A stretch of 64,000 nucleotides of DNA from Dyella_D sp052115385 (GTDB lineage: Bacteria; Pseudomonadota; Gammaproteobacteria; Xanthomonadales; Rhodanobacteraceae), in NCBI RefSeq assembly GCF_052115385.1, contig NZ_JBFRGP010000001.1, positions 810,800-874,799 on the forward strand, given 5' to 3'. Position 1 is the first letter of the stretch. Each line of letters opens with the position of its first letter. Shown here one piece after another: positions 1 to 9,633 of the stretch. The notes beneath the pieces are model-generated. The model was not told where the DNA came from. It was given only the letters and a program-made list of their open reading frames with translations, and made no database searches. The position numbers were made by a program, and so were the translations under genes.

Positions 1-131
1 GTGGCGTGAATGTTGCAAAATCGCGTTAAGCAGACTATGCTCCTTGAACTCTGCAGCGGACAAAGCGGAACAACGAAGCGCTTCGACAGCGCATCCTGGT
101 TCCCCCGCTCCCGGACCTTTCTTTGAACAAG

Positions 132-156
132 AAAGCCTCCTCGTGAGGCTTTTTTG
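132..156 (+). terminator. Rho-independent terminator of an upstream gene
   Basis: AAAGCCTC (132-139) pairs with GAGGCTTT (145-152) across a 5-nt loop and runs straight into a T tract. It most likely ends the transcript entering from the left edge and insulates the rimP operon. Confidence 0.8.
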
Positions 157-272
157 TTGGGCGCAAGGATGCGTCGCATATTCGTCACGCCCGGCTTGGT
201 ATTTGTGCCGGTTTGCGCGCGCATATGCCCGGAAAGAGCCCCGGAAGAGTCGGGACATCGGCGCGATAAGGG

Positions 273-299
273 AATGGGCCGTTGGAGCCCATTTTTTGT
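273..299 (+). terminator. Terminator-like hairpin in the rimP leader
   Basis: AATGGGC (273-279) can pair with GCCCATT (287-293), followed by a run of T. It lies only about 30 nt before the rimP start codon, so it could be an attenuator of the rimP-nusA-infB operon rather than the end of another gene. The position is suggestive because NusA acts on such hairpins. Regulation by it is inference. Confidence 0.5.
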
Positions 300-329
300 T
301 TCTGGCGACGGTAAAACAGACGGTTTTTT

Positions 330-839
330 ATGGACACGCAGGCACTGGCACAACGTTTCACCGAGGTACTGGCCGATCTGGGCCTGAGCTGCCTTGGCGT
401 GGAATTCTCCCCGTCGCAGGGGCAGAGTACGCTGCGCGTTTATCTGGACGTGGAAGGGCGGGAAATCTCCGTCGACGATTGCGAGGCCGCCAGCCGCGAG
501 CTGTCGGCCATGCTCGACGTAGAGGACCCGATCCCGGGGCACTACCTGCTGGAAGTGTCCTCGCCCGGCATCGACCGCCCGCTGTTCACCGCGGCGCAGT
601 TCGGCAGGTTCGTCGGGCAGGAAGTGAAAGTGCTGCTGAAGGCGCCGATCGAAGGGCGCCGCCGCCTGCGCGGCAAGGTCACCAAAGTGGAAGGCGAGCG
701 CATTTCGCTGGAAGCCGAGGGGAAGGTAGTCGAGTTCGATCATGACGCGGTGGAAAGCGCGCGCGTGGTGCCGGATTGGGCAGCGCTCGGCTACGTGCCG
801 CAGCCCAAGCCCGGCAAGAAGCCGGTCAAGAAGAGCTAA
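330..839 (+). CDS. rimP: Ribosome maturation factor RimP
   Basis: A 169-residue cytoplasmic protein that binds the 30S subunit and assists its late assembly. The N-terminal alpha/beta domain carries the family motif YLLEVSSPGIDRPL (about residues 70-85). It is followed by an SH3-like C-terminal domain (from about residue 92) and a lysine/proline-rich tail ending KKPVKKS. Length is slightly above the usual 150 residues because of that tail. It is first in the conserved rimP-nusA-infB operon; nusA starts 52 bp after its stop. The ATG at 330 follows the leader hairpin closely. Identification is firm from motif and gene order. Confidence 0.95.
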   Translation: MDTQALAQRFTEVLADLGLSCLGVEFSPSQGQSTLRVYLDVEGREISVDDCEAASRELSAMLDVEDPIPGHYLLEVSSPGIDRPLFTAAQFGRFVGQEVKVLLKAPIEGRRRLRGKVTKVEGERISLEAEGKVVEFDHDAVESARVVPDWAALGYVPQPKPGKKPVKKS

Positions 840-891
840 GTCATCCATCAGAGCGAGCGGGCGACGGAAAGGCGTCCACGGAGTTGCTGCA

Positions 892-2391
892 ATGAGCAAA
901 GAACTATTGCTGGTCGTCGATGCGGTCGCCAACGAAAAGGGCGTGCCGCGCGAGGTGATCTTCCTGGCGATGGAGGCCGCGCTGGCCTCGGCCGCCAAGA
1001 AGCGTTACCCCGACGAGGATCCGAACATCCGCGTGAGCATCGACCGCCAGAACGGCGAGTACGAGACCTTCCGCCGCTGGGAAATCATCGCCGATGACGG
1101 CGAGATGGAATCGCCGTATCACCAGCTGCGCCTGATGGACGCCGTCGACGAGCGCGAAGACGCGCAGATCGGCGAGCACATCGAGACGCAGATCGAGAAC
1201 GCCGAATTCGGCCGCATCGCCGCACAGGCCGCCAAGCAGGTGATCGTGCAGCGCGTGCGCGAGGCCGAGCGCCAGCAGGTGGTGGACGCCTACACCGATC
1301 GCGTGGGCGAGCTGATCACCGGCATCGTCAAGCGCGTCGAGCGCGGAAACGTCTATCTGGACCTGGGCGGCAACGCCGAGGCCTTCATCCCGCGCGACAA
1401 GACCATCCCGCGCGAATCGCATCGCGTCGGCGACCGCGTGCGCGGTTACCTGTTCGAAGTGAAATCGGAAATCCGCGGCCCGCAGCTGTTCGTCTCGCGC
1501 GCGGCGCCGGAATTCATGATCGAGCTGTTCAAGCTCGAGGTGCCGGAAGTCGGCCAGGGCCTGGTCGAGATCAAGGGCTGCGCCCGCGATCCGGGCGACC
1601 GCGCCAAGATCGCCGTGGTGGCCCATGACAGCCGCACCGATCCGATCGGCGCCTGCATCGGCATGCGCGGTTCGCGCGTGCAGGCGGTGTCGAACGAACT
1701 CAACGGCGAGCGCGTGGACATCATCACCTGGGCCGACAACCAGGCCCAGTACGTGATCAATGCGATGGCGCCGGCGGAAGTCCAGTCGATCATCATGGAC
1801 GAAGAGAAGCACTCCATGGACATCGCGGTGGCCGAGGAGAAGCTCTCCCAGGCCATCGGCCGCGGCGGCCAGAACGTGCGCCTGGCCAGCAAGCTCACCG
1901 GCTGGCAGCTCAACGTGATGACCCAGGACCAGGTTGCCGCCAAGAGCGAAGCCGAGCAGGAGGCCGCGCGCCAGCTGTTCATGGAAAAGCTCGAAGTGGA
2001 CCAGGAGATCGCCAACATCCTGGTGCAGGAAGGTTTCTCCACGGTCGAGGAAATCGCCTACGTGCCCAGCGCCGAGCTGCTGGCGGTGGAGGGCTTCGAC
2101 GAGGACATCGTCGAGGAACTGCGCGCCCGCGCCCGCGACGCCTTGCTGACCGAGGCACTGGCGGTGGAAGAAGGCGTGAACGAGCCGTCGGAAGAACTGC
2201 TGGCGCTGCCGGGCATGAGCGAATCGATCGCCTATGCGCTGGCCGAGCGAGAAGTGATGTCGCTGGACGATCTGGCCGACCTCGCGGTCGACGACCTGAT
2301 CGATATCGAAGGTGTGGACGAAGACCTCGCCGCCAAGCTGATCATGGAAGCGCGCAAGCCCATGATCGAGCGGCTGGAGAGGGGCGGCTAA
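892..2391 (+). CDS. nusA: Transcription termination/antitermination factor NusA
   Basis: A 499-residue RNA polymerase-associated factor controlling pausing, intrinsic termination and antitermination. Order of domains: N-terminal RNAP-binding domain (1-125), S1 domain (about 135-200, with GIVKRVERGNVYLDLGG), two KH domains (about 230-345, the second containing AIGRGGQNVRLASKL), and two helical acidic repeats (about 365-420 and 440-495) of the gammaproteobacterial type that contact the alpha-subunit CTD. The start MSKELLLVVDAV at 892 matches the family; an in-frame upstream extension to 742 overlaps rimP and has no family similarity. Sits between rimP and infB as in most proteobacteria. Confidence 0.97.
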   Translation: MSKELLLVVDAVANEKGVPREVIFLAMEAALASAAKKRYPDEDPNIRVSIDRQNGEYETFRRWEIIADDGEMESPYHQLRLMDAVDEREDAQIGEHIETQIENAEFGRIAAQAAKQVIVQRVREAERQQVVDAYTDRVGELITGIVKRVERGNVYLDLGGNAEAFIPRDKTIPRESHRVGDRVRGYLFEVKSEIRGPQLFVSRAAPEFMIELFKLEVPEVGQGLVEIKGCARDPGDRAKIAVVAHDSRTDPIGACIGMRGSRVQAVSNELNGERVDIITWADNQAQYVINAMAPAEVQSIIMDEEKHSMDIAVAEEKLSQAIGRGGQNVRLASKLTGWQLNVMTQDQVAAKSEAEQEAARQLFMEKLEVDQEIANILVQEGFSTVEEIAYVPSAELLAVEGFDEDIVEELRARARDALLTEALAVEEGVNEPSEELLALPGMSESIAYALAEREVMSLDDLADLAVDDLIDIEGVDEDLAAKLIMEARKPMIERLERGG

Positions 2392-2517
2392 CCGCGAACG
2401 GCCGCGCTCGGGACGGGCGCGCCGAGGGAAGCCCGAAAGGCTTCCACCACGGATGGCGGTATCCGGGCGGCCTTCGGTCGTACGGGGTATGCGCGGGAAC
2501 GGCGGAGAAAGAACACG

Positions 2518-5391
2518 ATGTCGGACGTAACGATCAAACAACTTGCCAAGGTACTTGGCTTGCCGGTGGACAGGCTGCTCGGGCAGCTTGCCGAAGCCGG
2601 CATGAAATTCTCCGATCCGGAGCAGGTCATCAGCAGCACCGAAAAGGTGAAACTGCTCGGATTCCTGCGCCGCACGCACGGCAAGAGCGAGGAGACCGCG
2701 GAAGCGGAAGACAGCTCGCCGCGCCAGATCACGCTCAAGCGCCGCAAGGTCAGCGAGCTGAAGGTCTCCACGCCCGGCGCCCGCGGCGCCGGCGGCGCCA
2801 AGACGGTGAACGTGGAAGTGCGCGCCAAGCGCACCTACGTCAAGCGCAGCGTCATCGCCGAGGAGGCCAGCGCCGACCACGAGCGCGAGGACGCCGTGCG
2901 CAAGCTGCAGGAATCCGCGCAGCAGCGCGAGCACGAAGAAACCGAGCGCGTCGACGCCGAGCGCCGCCGCCAGGACGAGACGCGCGAGCGCGAGGAAGCC
3001 GAGCAGCGTCGCCAGGAAGAAGCCGAGCAGCGCCGCGCGCAGGCCGAGGCTGAAGCCGAGGCGGCCCGCGAGGCCGCGGCTGCCGCCGCACGCGAACAGG
3101 CGCAGGTCGAGGAGCCGGCCCAGGCCGCTCCGCAGCCGCAGGTGCAGGCGCCCGTCGCGAACGATAAGGCCGCAGCGGTGCCGCCGGCGTCGACCGTGCA
3201 GAAGATCGACCCGAAGGCGCTGGGCATGATCCTGCCGCGCATTCACGAGCCGCGTCGCCGCGAGAAGCCGGTGGCCGCTCCGGTGGCTGCGCCGGCCCCC
3301 GCGCCGGCACCGGCTCCCGCTGCCGCTGCTGCGTCCACTCCGGCCCGGACTTCCGGCCCGGCGCGGACTCCGGCTACGGCCGCCGCCCCCGCGGCGGCTG
3401 GCGCCACCGATGCGCGCAACAAGGCGCGTCCCGGCGGCCGCGACCGCGACGAAGGCCCGGGCGGCAAGCGTTTCGCCGCCGGCGAGCTGCATCTGTCCGA
3501 GGCCGACCGCGCCCGCCGCAACAAGCGCGGCAAGCCGGGCCGGCCCGGTGGCAGGGGCGAGCCCGTGCGTGGCGGTTCCTCGGCCTCCGGTTCGGGCCCG
3601 CACGGCTTCTCCCGCCCGACCGCACCGGTGGTGCGCGAAGTGGTGGTGGGCGACGCCAACGTGGTCGCCGACCTGGCCCAGAAGATGGCCGTCAAGGGTT
3701 CGGAAGTGGTCAAGGCGCTCTTCAAGATGGGCGTGATGGCCACCATCAACCAGACCATCGACCACGACACCGCGGTACTGGTGATCGAGGAACTCGGCCA
3801 CAAGGCCGTGGCGGTGAGCGAGAACAACGCCGAAGCCGCGCTGGCTGCCCACACCCAGAACGCCGAGCTCGAAGGCGAGAAGAAGCCGCGTCCGCCGGTG
3901 GTCACCATCATGGGCCACGTCGACCACGGCAAGACCTCGACGCTCGACTACATCCGCCGCACCAAGGTCGCCTCGGGCGAAGCCGGCGGCATCACGCAGC
4001 ACATCGGCGCGTACCACGTGGAAACGCCCAAGGGCGTCATCACGTTCCTGGATACCCCGGGCCACGCGGCGTTCACCTCGATGCGTGCACGCGGCGCCCA
4101 GTCCACCGACATCGTGGTGCTGGTGGTCGCGGCCGACGACGGCGTCATGCCGCAGACGGCCGAAGCCGTGCAGCATGCGCGTGCCGCCAAGGTGCCGCTG
4201 ATCGTGGCGCTGAACAAGATGGACAAGTCGGACGCCAATCCGGACCACGTCAAGCAGGGCCTCGGCAATCTGCAGGTGATTCCGGAAGAATGGGGTGGCG
4301 ATACCCCGTTCGTGGCGATCTCGGCCAAGACCGGCATGGGTATCGACGAACTGCTCGACGCGATCCTGGTCCAGGCCGAAGTGATGGAGCTGAAGGCCGT
4401 CGAAGACGGTCCGGCCTCCGGCGTGGTGATCGAATCGAGCCTGGATCGCGGCCGCGGTCCGGTGGCGACGGTGCTGGTGCAGCAGGGCACGCTCAAGCGC
4501 GGCGACTTCGTCGTCTGCGGCATTGAGTACGGCCGCATGCGCGCACTGATCGACGAGAGCGGCAAGACCGTGCAGGAAGCCGGTCCGTCGATTCCGGTGC
4601 AGGTGCTGGGCCTGTCCGGCGTGCCGGAATCCGGCGACGACTTCGTGGTGGTGGCGGACGAACGCCTCGCCCGCGAAGTGGCCGCGGAGCGCCAGCTCAA
4701 GCGTCGCGAAACGCGCATGGTCAGCAAGGCCAACCGTCTTGAAGACATCATGGCCCTGATGAGCCAGGGTGCGGATCTGCAGACGCTCAACATCCTGGTC
4801 AAGGCCGACGTGCAGGGTTCGGTGCAGGCGCTGCGCGAGTCGCTCAGCGCGATCGGCAACGAGAACGTGAAGGTCAACGTGATCGCGGCCGGCGTCGGCG
4901 GCATCACCGAGTCCGACGCTACCCTGGCCGCGGCCTCCAAGGCGCTGGTGATCGGCTTCAACGTGCGTGCCGACGCTTCGGCGCGCAAGGTGATCGATAC
5001 CGCCGGCCTGGACGTGCGCTACTTCTCGATCATCTACGACGTGATCGACCAGGTGAAACAGGCCGCTTCGGGCCTGCTGGGCAAGGAAGTGCGCGAGGAG
5101 ATCATCGGTGTCGCCCAGGTGCGCGAGGTGTTCCGCAGCTCCAAGTTCGGCGCCGTGGCCGGTTGCATGGTGATCGAAGGCACGGTCAAGCGCAGCAAGC
5201 CGATCCGCGTGCTGCGCGACAACACCGTGGTCTTCCAGGGCGAGCTGGAATCGCTGCGCCGCTTCAAGGAACTGGTCGACGAAGTGCGCAACGGCATGGA
5301 ATGCGGTATCGCCGTGAAGCAGTACAACGACGTGAAGGTCGGCGACCAGATCGAGTGCTTCGAGCGCATCGAGGTGGCACGCACGCTGTAA
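2518..5391 (+). CDS. infB: Translation initiation factor IF-2
   Basis: A 957-residue GTPase that delivers initiator tRNA to the 30S subunit and promotes subunit joining. The N-terminal IF2N domain (about 1-50, MSDVTIKQLAKVLGLPVDRLL) is followed by a Q/E/R-rich coiled-coil stretch (about 120-190). Next come a long Ala/Pro/Gly/Arg linker (to about 370), a second IF2N-like domain (about 375-435), the G domain with P-loop GHVDHGKT starting at residue 466, DTPGH and NKMD motifs, and the C-terminal beta-barrel/initiator-tRNA domains. The ATG at 2518 is the natural start of the IF2N fold. A 126-bp gap separates it from nusA. Low-complexity linker length is typical of Xanthomonadales. Confidence 0.97.
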   Translation: MSDVTIKQLAKVLGLPVDRLLGQLAEAGMKFSDPEQVISSTEKVKLLGFLRRTHGKSEETAEAEDSSPRQITLKRRKVSELKVSTPGARGAGGAKTVNVEVRAKRTYVKRSVIAEEASADHEREDAVRKLQESAQQREHEETERVDAERRRQDETREREEAEQRRQEEAEQRRAQAEAEAEAAREAAAAAAREQAQVEEPAQAAPQPQVQAPVANDKAAAVPPASTVQKIDPKALGMILPRIHEPRRREKPVAAPVAAPAPAPAPAPAAAAASTPARTSGPARTPATAAAPAAAGATDARNKARPGGRDRDEGPGGKRFAAGELHLSEADRARRNKRGKPGRPGGRGEPVRGGSSASGSGPHGFSRPTAPVVREVVVGDANVVADLAQKMAVKGSEVVKALFKMGVMATINQTIDHDTAVLVIEELGHKAVAVSENNAEAALAAHTQNAELEGEKKPRPPVVTIMGHVDHGKTSTLDYIRRTKVASGEAGGITQHIGAYHVETPKGVITFLDTPGHAAFTSMRARGAQSTDIVVLVVAADDGVMPQTAEAVQHARAAKVPLIVALNKMDKSDANPDHVKQGLGNLQVIPEEWGGDTPFVAISAKTGMGIDELLDAILVQAEVMELKAVEDGPASGVVIESSLDRGRGPVATVLVQQGTLKRGDFVVCGIEYGRMRALIDESGKTVQEAGPSIPVQVLGLSGVPESGDDFVVVADERLAREVAAERQLKRRETRMVSKANRLEDIMALMSQGADLQTLNILVKADVQGSVQALRESLSAIGNENVKVNVIAAGVGGITESDATLAAASKALVIGFNVRADASARKVIDTAGLDVRYFSIIYDVIDQVKQAASGLLGKEVREEIIGVAQVREVFRSSKFGAVAGCMVIEGTVKRSKPIRVLRDNTVVFQGELESLRRFKELVDEVRNGMECGIAVKQYNDVKVGDQIECFERIEVARTL

Positions 5392-5445
5392 ACCGGATGG
5401 GGGGCTTGCGCCCCCCGTTCCGCAGGGTTATTCCGTAAGAGCTGG

Positions 5446-5480
5446 AGCCCGGACAGTCCTGTCCGGGCTTCGGCGTTTTT
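5446..5480 (+). terminator. Hairpins between infB and rbfA
   Basis: Two inverted repeats follow infB: GGGGGGC/GCCCCCC around 5399-5417, then GCCCGGACA/TGTCCGGGC with a short spacer before TTTTT. The second could terminate a fraction of transcripts before rbfA, or act as a processing site. Confidence 0.5.
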
Positions 5481-5547
5481 CGTATCCGCGGCCGCTGGTG
5501 CTGGCCGCGCGTCATCGGCCGCGCATGGCGGTCGTCAAGGAGGCTAT

Positions 5548-5964
5548 ATGCCCTCACGCGATTTCAAGCGTACCGACCGCGTCGGTGCCGAGCTGCGCCG
5601 CGAACTGGCCCTGCTGGTCCACGCCGCCGTGCGCGACCACGGCCTGCCTTCGGTAAGCGTGTCGGATGTGGAAGTGACCCGCGACCTGGACTTCGCCTCG
5701 GTGTGGGTGACCGCGCTGCTGCCGGACCAGTCGAAGGCCGCGGTCAAGGCGTTGAACGAGCTGGCGGTGGAATTCCGCCGTTCGCTCTCGCGCAGCATGC
5801 GTTTGCGCCGGGTGCCGGAGCTGCGCTTCAAGTACGACGACTCGGTCGACAAGGGCGAGCGCATCGAAGAGCTGCTGCGCGAGCAGGCGCGCGACCTGGT
5901 GCCGATCAAGGACGACGGTGCGGCCAAGGACGATAGCGCCGCCAAGGACGACGGCGAGGCCTGA
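5548..5964 (+). CDS. rbfA: 30S ribosome-binding factor RbfA
   Basis: A 138-residue cold-shock type ribosome assembly factor with a single KH-like domain (residues about 5-115). It interacts with the 16S rRNA 5' helix during 30S maturation. The start MPSRDFKRTDRVGAELRREL is typical and is preceded by an AAGGAGG ribosome binding site. The C-terminal tail is an acidic near-repeat (KDDGAAKDDSAAKDDGEA) that is not part of the conserved fold and is probably disordered. The stop overlaps the truB start by one base (TGATG), so the two are translationally coupled. Confidence 0.95.
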   Translation: MPSRDFKRTDRVGAELRRELALLVHAAVRDHGLPSVSVSDVEVTRDLDFASVWVTALLPDQSKAAVKALNELAVEFRRSLSRSMRLRRVPELRFKYDDSVDKGERIEELLREQARDLVPIKDDGAAKDDSAAKDDGEA

Positions 5965-6893
5965 TGCGCCGCAGCCGCTTCCGCGACCTGCACGGCCTGC
6001 TGCTGCTGGACAAGCCGCTGGGCCTCAGTTCCAACCAGGCCCTGCAGAAGGCCCGCCATCGGCTGCGCGCCGAGAAGGGCGGCCATACCGGGGCGCTCGA
6101 TCCGCTGGCCACCGGCCTGCTGCCGCTGTGCTTCGGCGAGGCCACCAAGATCGCCGGCAGCCTGCTGGGCTCGCGCAAGGCCTATCGCGCCGAGGTGCGC
6201 CTGGGCGCGACCACCACCACCGCCGACCTGGAAGGCGAGGTGGTGCTGCAGCGCCCGGTGCCGCCGCTGGACGCTGCCGCGCTGGAGCAGGCCCTGGCCG
6301 GCCTGCGCGGGCGCATCGTGCAGATACCGCCGGTGTATTCGGCGCTGAAGCAGGGCGGCGAGCCGCTGTACCTGAAGGCGCGCCGCGGCGAAGACGTGCA
6401 GGCGCCGCCGCGCGAAGTGGACGTGTTCAGGCTCGAACTGCTGTCGCGCACCGCCGATACCCTGGTGCTGGACGTGGAATGCGGCTCCGGCACCTATGTC
6501 CGCAGCCTCGCCGTGGACCTGGGCGAGGCGCTGGGCTGCGGCGCGCACCTGACCGCGCTGCGCCGGCTGTGGGTCGAGCCGTTCCGGGTCCCGGCCATGG
6601 TCACGCTGGAGCAACTGGACGCGGCGGCGGAGCGGGGCGAGGCCGCCATGGACGCCTTGCTGCTGCCGGTGGCCGCCGGCCTGGCCGGCTGGCCGGCGCT
6701 GGCCCTGGACGATGAACAGAGCCACGCGGTGACCCGCGGCCAGCGCATTCAGCTTGAGGGCCATGCGGCCGGCGCCTATGCCGCGTTCGCCCCGGACGGG
6801 CGCCCGGTAGCGCTGTGCGAGCTGGACCAGGACGGCCTGCTGCGCATCCAGCGCGGCTTCAATCTGCCGCCGGCAACGGCGGAAAGGGCATGA
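5964..6893 (+). CDS. truB: tRNA pseudouridine-55 synthase TruB
   Basis: A 309-residue enzyme that converts U55 in the T-loop of tRNAs to pseudouridine. The catalytic aspartate is D46 in the signature GGHTGALDPLATGLL. The substrate-binding motif LDKPLGLSSNQ (residues 15-25) and the core YSALKQGGEPLYLKAR/VECGSGTYVRSLA blocks are present. The C-terminal PUA-like part is about residues 240-309. It begins on the last base of the rbfA stop codon and is followed by an independent promoter for rpsO. Identification is firm. Confidence 0.96.
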   Translation: MRRSRFRDLHGLLLLDKPLGLSSNQALQKARHRLRAEKGGHTGALDPLATGLLPLCFGEATKIAGSLLGSRKAYRAEVRLGATTTTADLEGEVVLQRPVPPLDAAALEQALAGLRGRIVQIPPVYSALKQGGEPLYLKARRGEDVQAPPREVDVFRLELLSRTADTLVLDVECGSGTYVRSLAVDLGEALGCGAHLTALRRLWVEPFRVPAMVTLEQLDAAAERGEAAMDALLLPVAAGLAGWPALALDDEQSHAVTRGQRIQLEGHAAGAYAAFAPDGRPVALCELDQDGLLRIQRGFNLPPATAERA

Positions 6894-6921
6894 CAACGCC
6901 ATCGGTGCACTTGTCATGCTC

Positions 6922-6951
6922 TTGTTGTAATGCGCGTCGGGCCGCTAGAAT
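6922..6951 (+). promoter_or_regulatory. Candidate sigma-70 promoter for rpsO
   Basis: TTGTTG (6922-6927) and TAGAAT (6946-6951) are separated by 18 bp, in the truB-rpsO gap. This fits the usual independent rpsO-pnp promoter. An alternative -35 is TTGTAA at 6925-6930 with a short 15-bp spacer. Confidence 0.6.
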
Positions 6952-6984
6952 AGCCCGCTTGTTCCAGAGTTTTATCCATCCATC

Positions 6985-7029
6985 CGAAGCTTGCGCAACG
7001 TCACCGTCGGTGACGTTGCGCAAGCTTCG
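6985..7029. promoter_or_regulatory. Perfect 21-bp hairpin in the rpsO leader
   Basis: CGAAGCTTGCGCAACGTCAC and one further C (6985-7005) are exactly mirrored by 7009-7029 with a 3-nt spacer, so the transcript can form a perfect 21-bp stem. It lies between the rpsO promoter and its ribosome binding site, about 26 nt before the start codon. There is no T-run. It could be an RNase III site, a protein-binding leader element or a mobile palindrome. Confidence 0.85.
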
Positions 7030-7055
7030 TACCCGCTTTTGAGGAAGAGAGACCC

Positions 7056-7325
7056 ATGTCCCTTACTGCAGAACAGACCGGCAAGATCATTGCTGACTAC
7101 GGCCGCGTGCCGAACGACACCGGTTCGCCGGAAGTCCAGGTGGCCCTGCTGTCGGCCCGCATCGCCCACCTGACCGACCATTTCAAGACCCACAAGCAGG
7201 ACCACCACTCGCGTCGTGGCCTGCTCAAGCTGGTCAACCAGCGCAAGCGTCTGCTGAGCTACCTCCAGGCCAGCGACGTGACTCGCTACCAGAGCCTGAT
7301 CGAACGCCTCGGCCTGCGGCGTTAA
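7056..7325 (+). CDS. rpsO: 30S ribosomal protein S15
   Basis: An 89-residue primary 16S rRNA-binding protein of the small-subunit platform, exactly the usual family length. The conserved core GSPEVQVALLSARIAHLTDHFKTH and the C-terminal RRGLLKLVNQRKRLLSYLQ block are intact. The ribosome binding site GAGGAAGAGA lies just before the ATG. It forms the conserved rpsO-pnp pair. In E. coli S15 represses its own translation through a leader pseudoknot; here the leader instead holds a long perfect hairpin, so the mode of autoregulation may differ (inference). Confidence 0.98.
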   Translation: MSLTAEQTGKIIADYGRVPNDTGSPEVQVALLSARIAHLTDHFKTHKQDHHSRRGLLKLVNQRKRLLSYLQASDVTRYQSLIERLGLRR

Positions 7326-7328
7326 TTT

Positions 7329-7381
7329 TTGCGATCATCCGTGATCGCAAAGGTCAAAAAGCGGCCATCCATGGCCGCACT
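7329..7381 (+). terminator. Paired hairpins between rpsO and pnp
   Basis: TGCGATCA/TGATCGCA (7329-7348) and GCGGCCAT/ATGGCCGC followed by ACTTTT (about 7361-7378) lie between rpsO and pnp. This resembles the E. coli arrangement, where a leaky terminator and an RNase III-cut stem control pnp autoregulation. Confidence 0.6.
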
Positions 7382-7401
7382 TTTCAAATCAGGACATTAA
7401 C

Positions 7402-9501
<2,100 letters not shown>

Positions 9502-9526
9502 GCCTTCGACCCGTAACGTGTCCGAA

Positions 9527-9560
9527 AGAAGGCCCGGTTTTTACCGGGCCTTCTTTTTTT
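9527..9560 (+). terminator. Rho-independent terminator after pnp
   Basis: AGAAGGCCCGGT pairs with ACCGGGCCTTCT across a short T-rich loop and is followed by eight T. A classic strong terminator closing the rpsO-pnp transcript. Confidence 0.95.
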
Positions 9561-9633
9561 GCGGCGCCGCGCTGCAACGCAGCCGAACCAGCGCTTTTGC
9601 TAGGATGCGGAAAGCGCAAACGAGGATGCGGGC

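Larger units (their letters stand above)
1..329 (+). other. Intergenic leader upstream of rimP
   Basis: No convincing gene is visible in this stretch. It holds two hairpin/T-run structures, listed separately, and a GC-rich segment between them. In E. coli the equivalent region carries the metY initiator tRNA; I find no tRNA cloverleaf or T-loop consensus here. The transcription start of the rimP-nusA-infB operon probably lies between the first terminator and about 230, but I cannot name a confident -35/-10. Confidence 0.5.

Noticed and set aside
1..329. tRNA gene (metY-like) before rimP
   Set aside because: No cloverleaf pairing or GGTTCRAATCC-type T-loop was found on either strand.
904..4248. 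Very long minus-strand open frame across nusA and infB
   Set aside because: GC-rich coding DNA produces long antisense frames. It has no recognisable domains, is histidine/glycine-skewed, and lies opposite two unmistakable genes.
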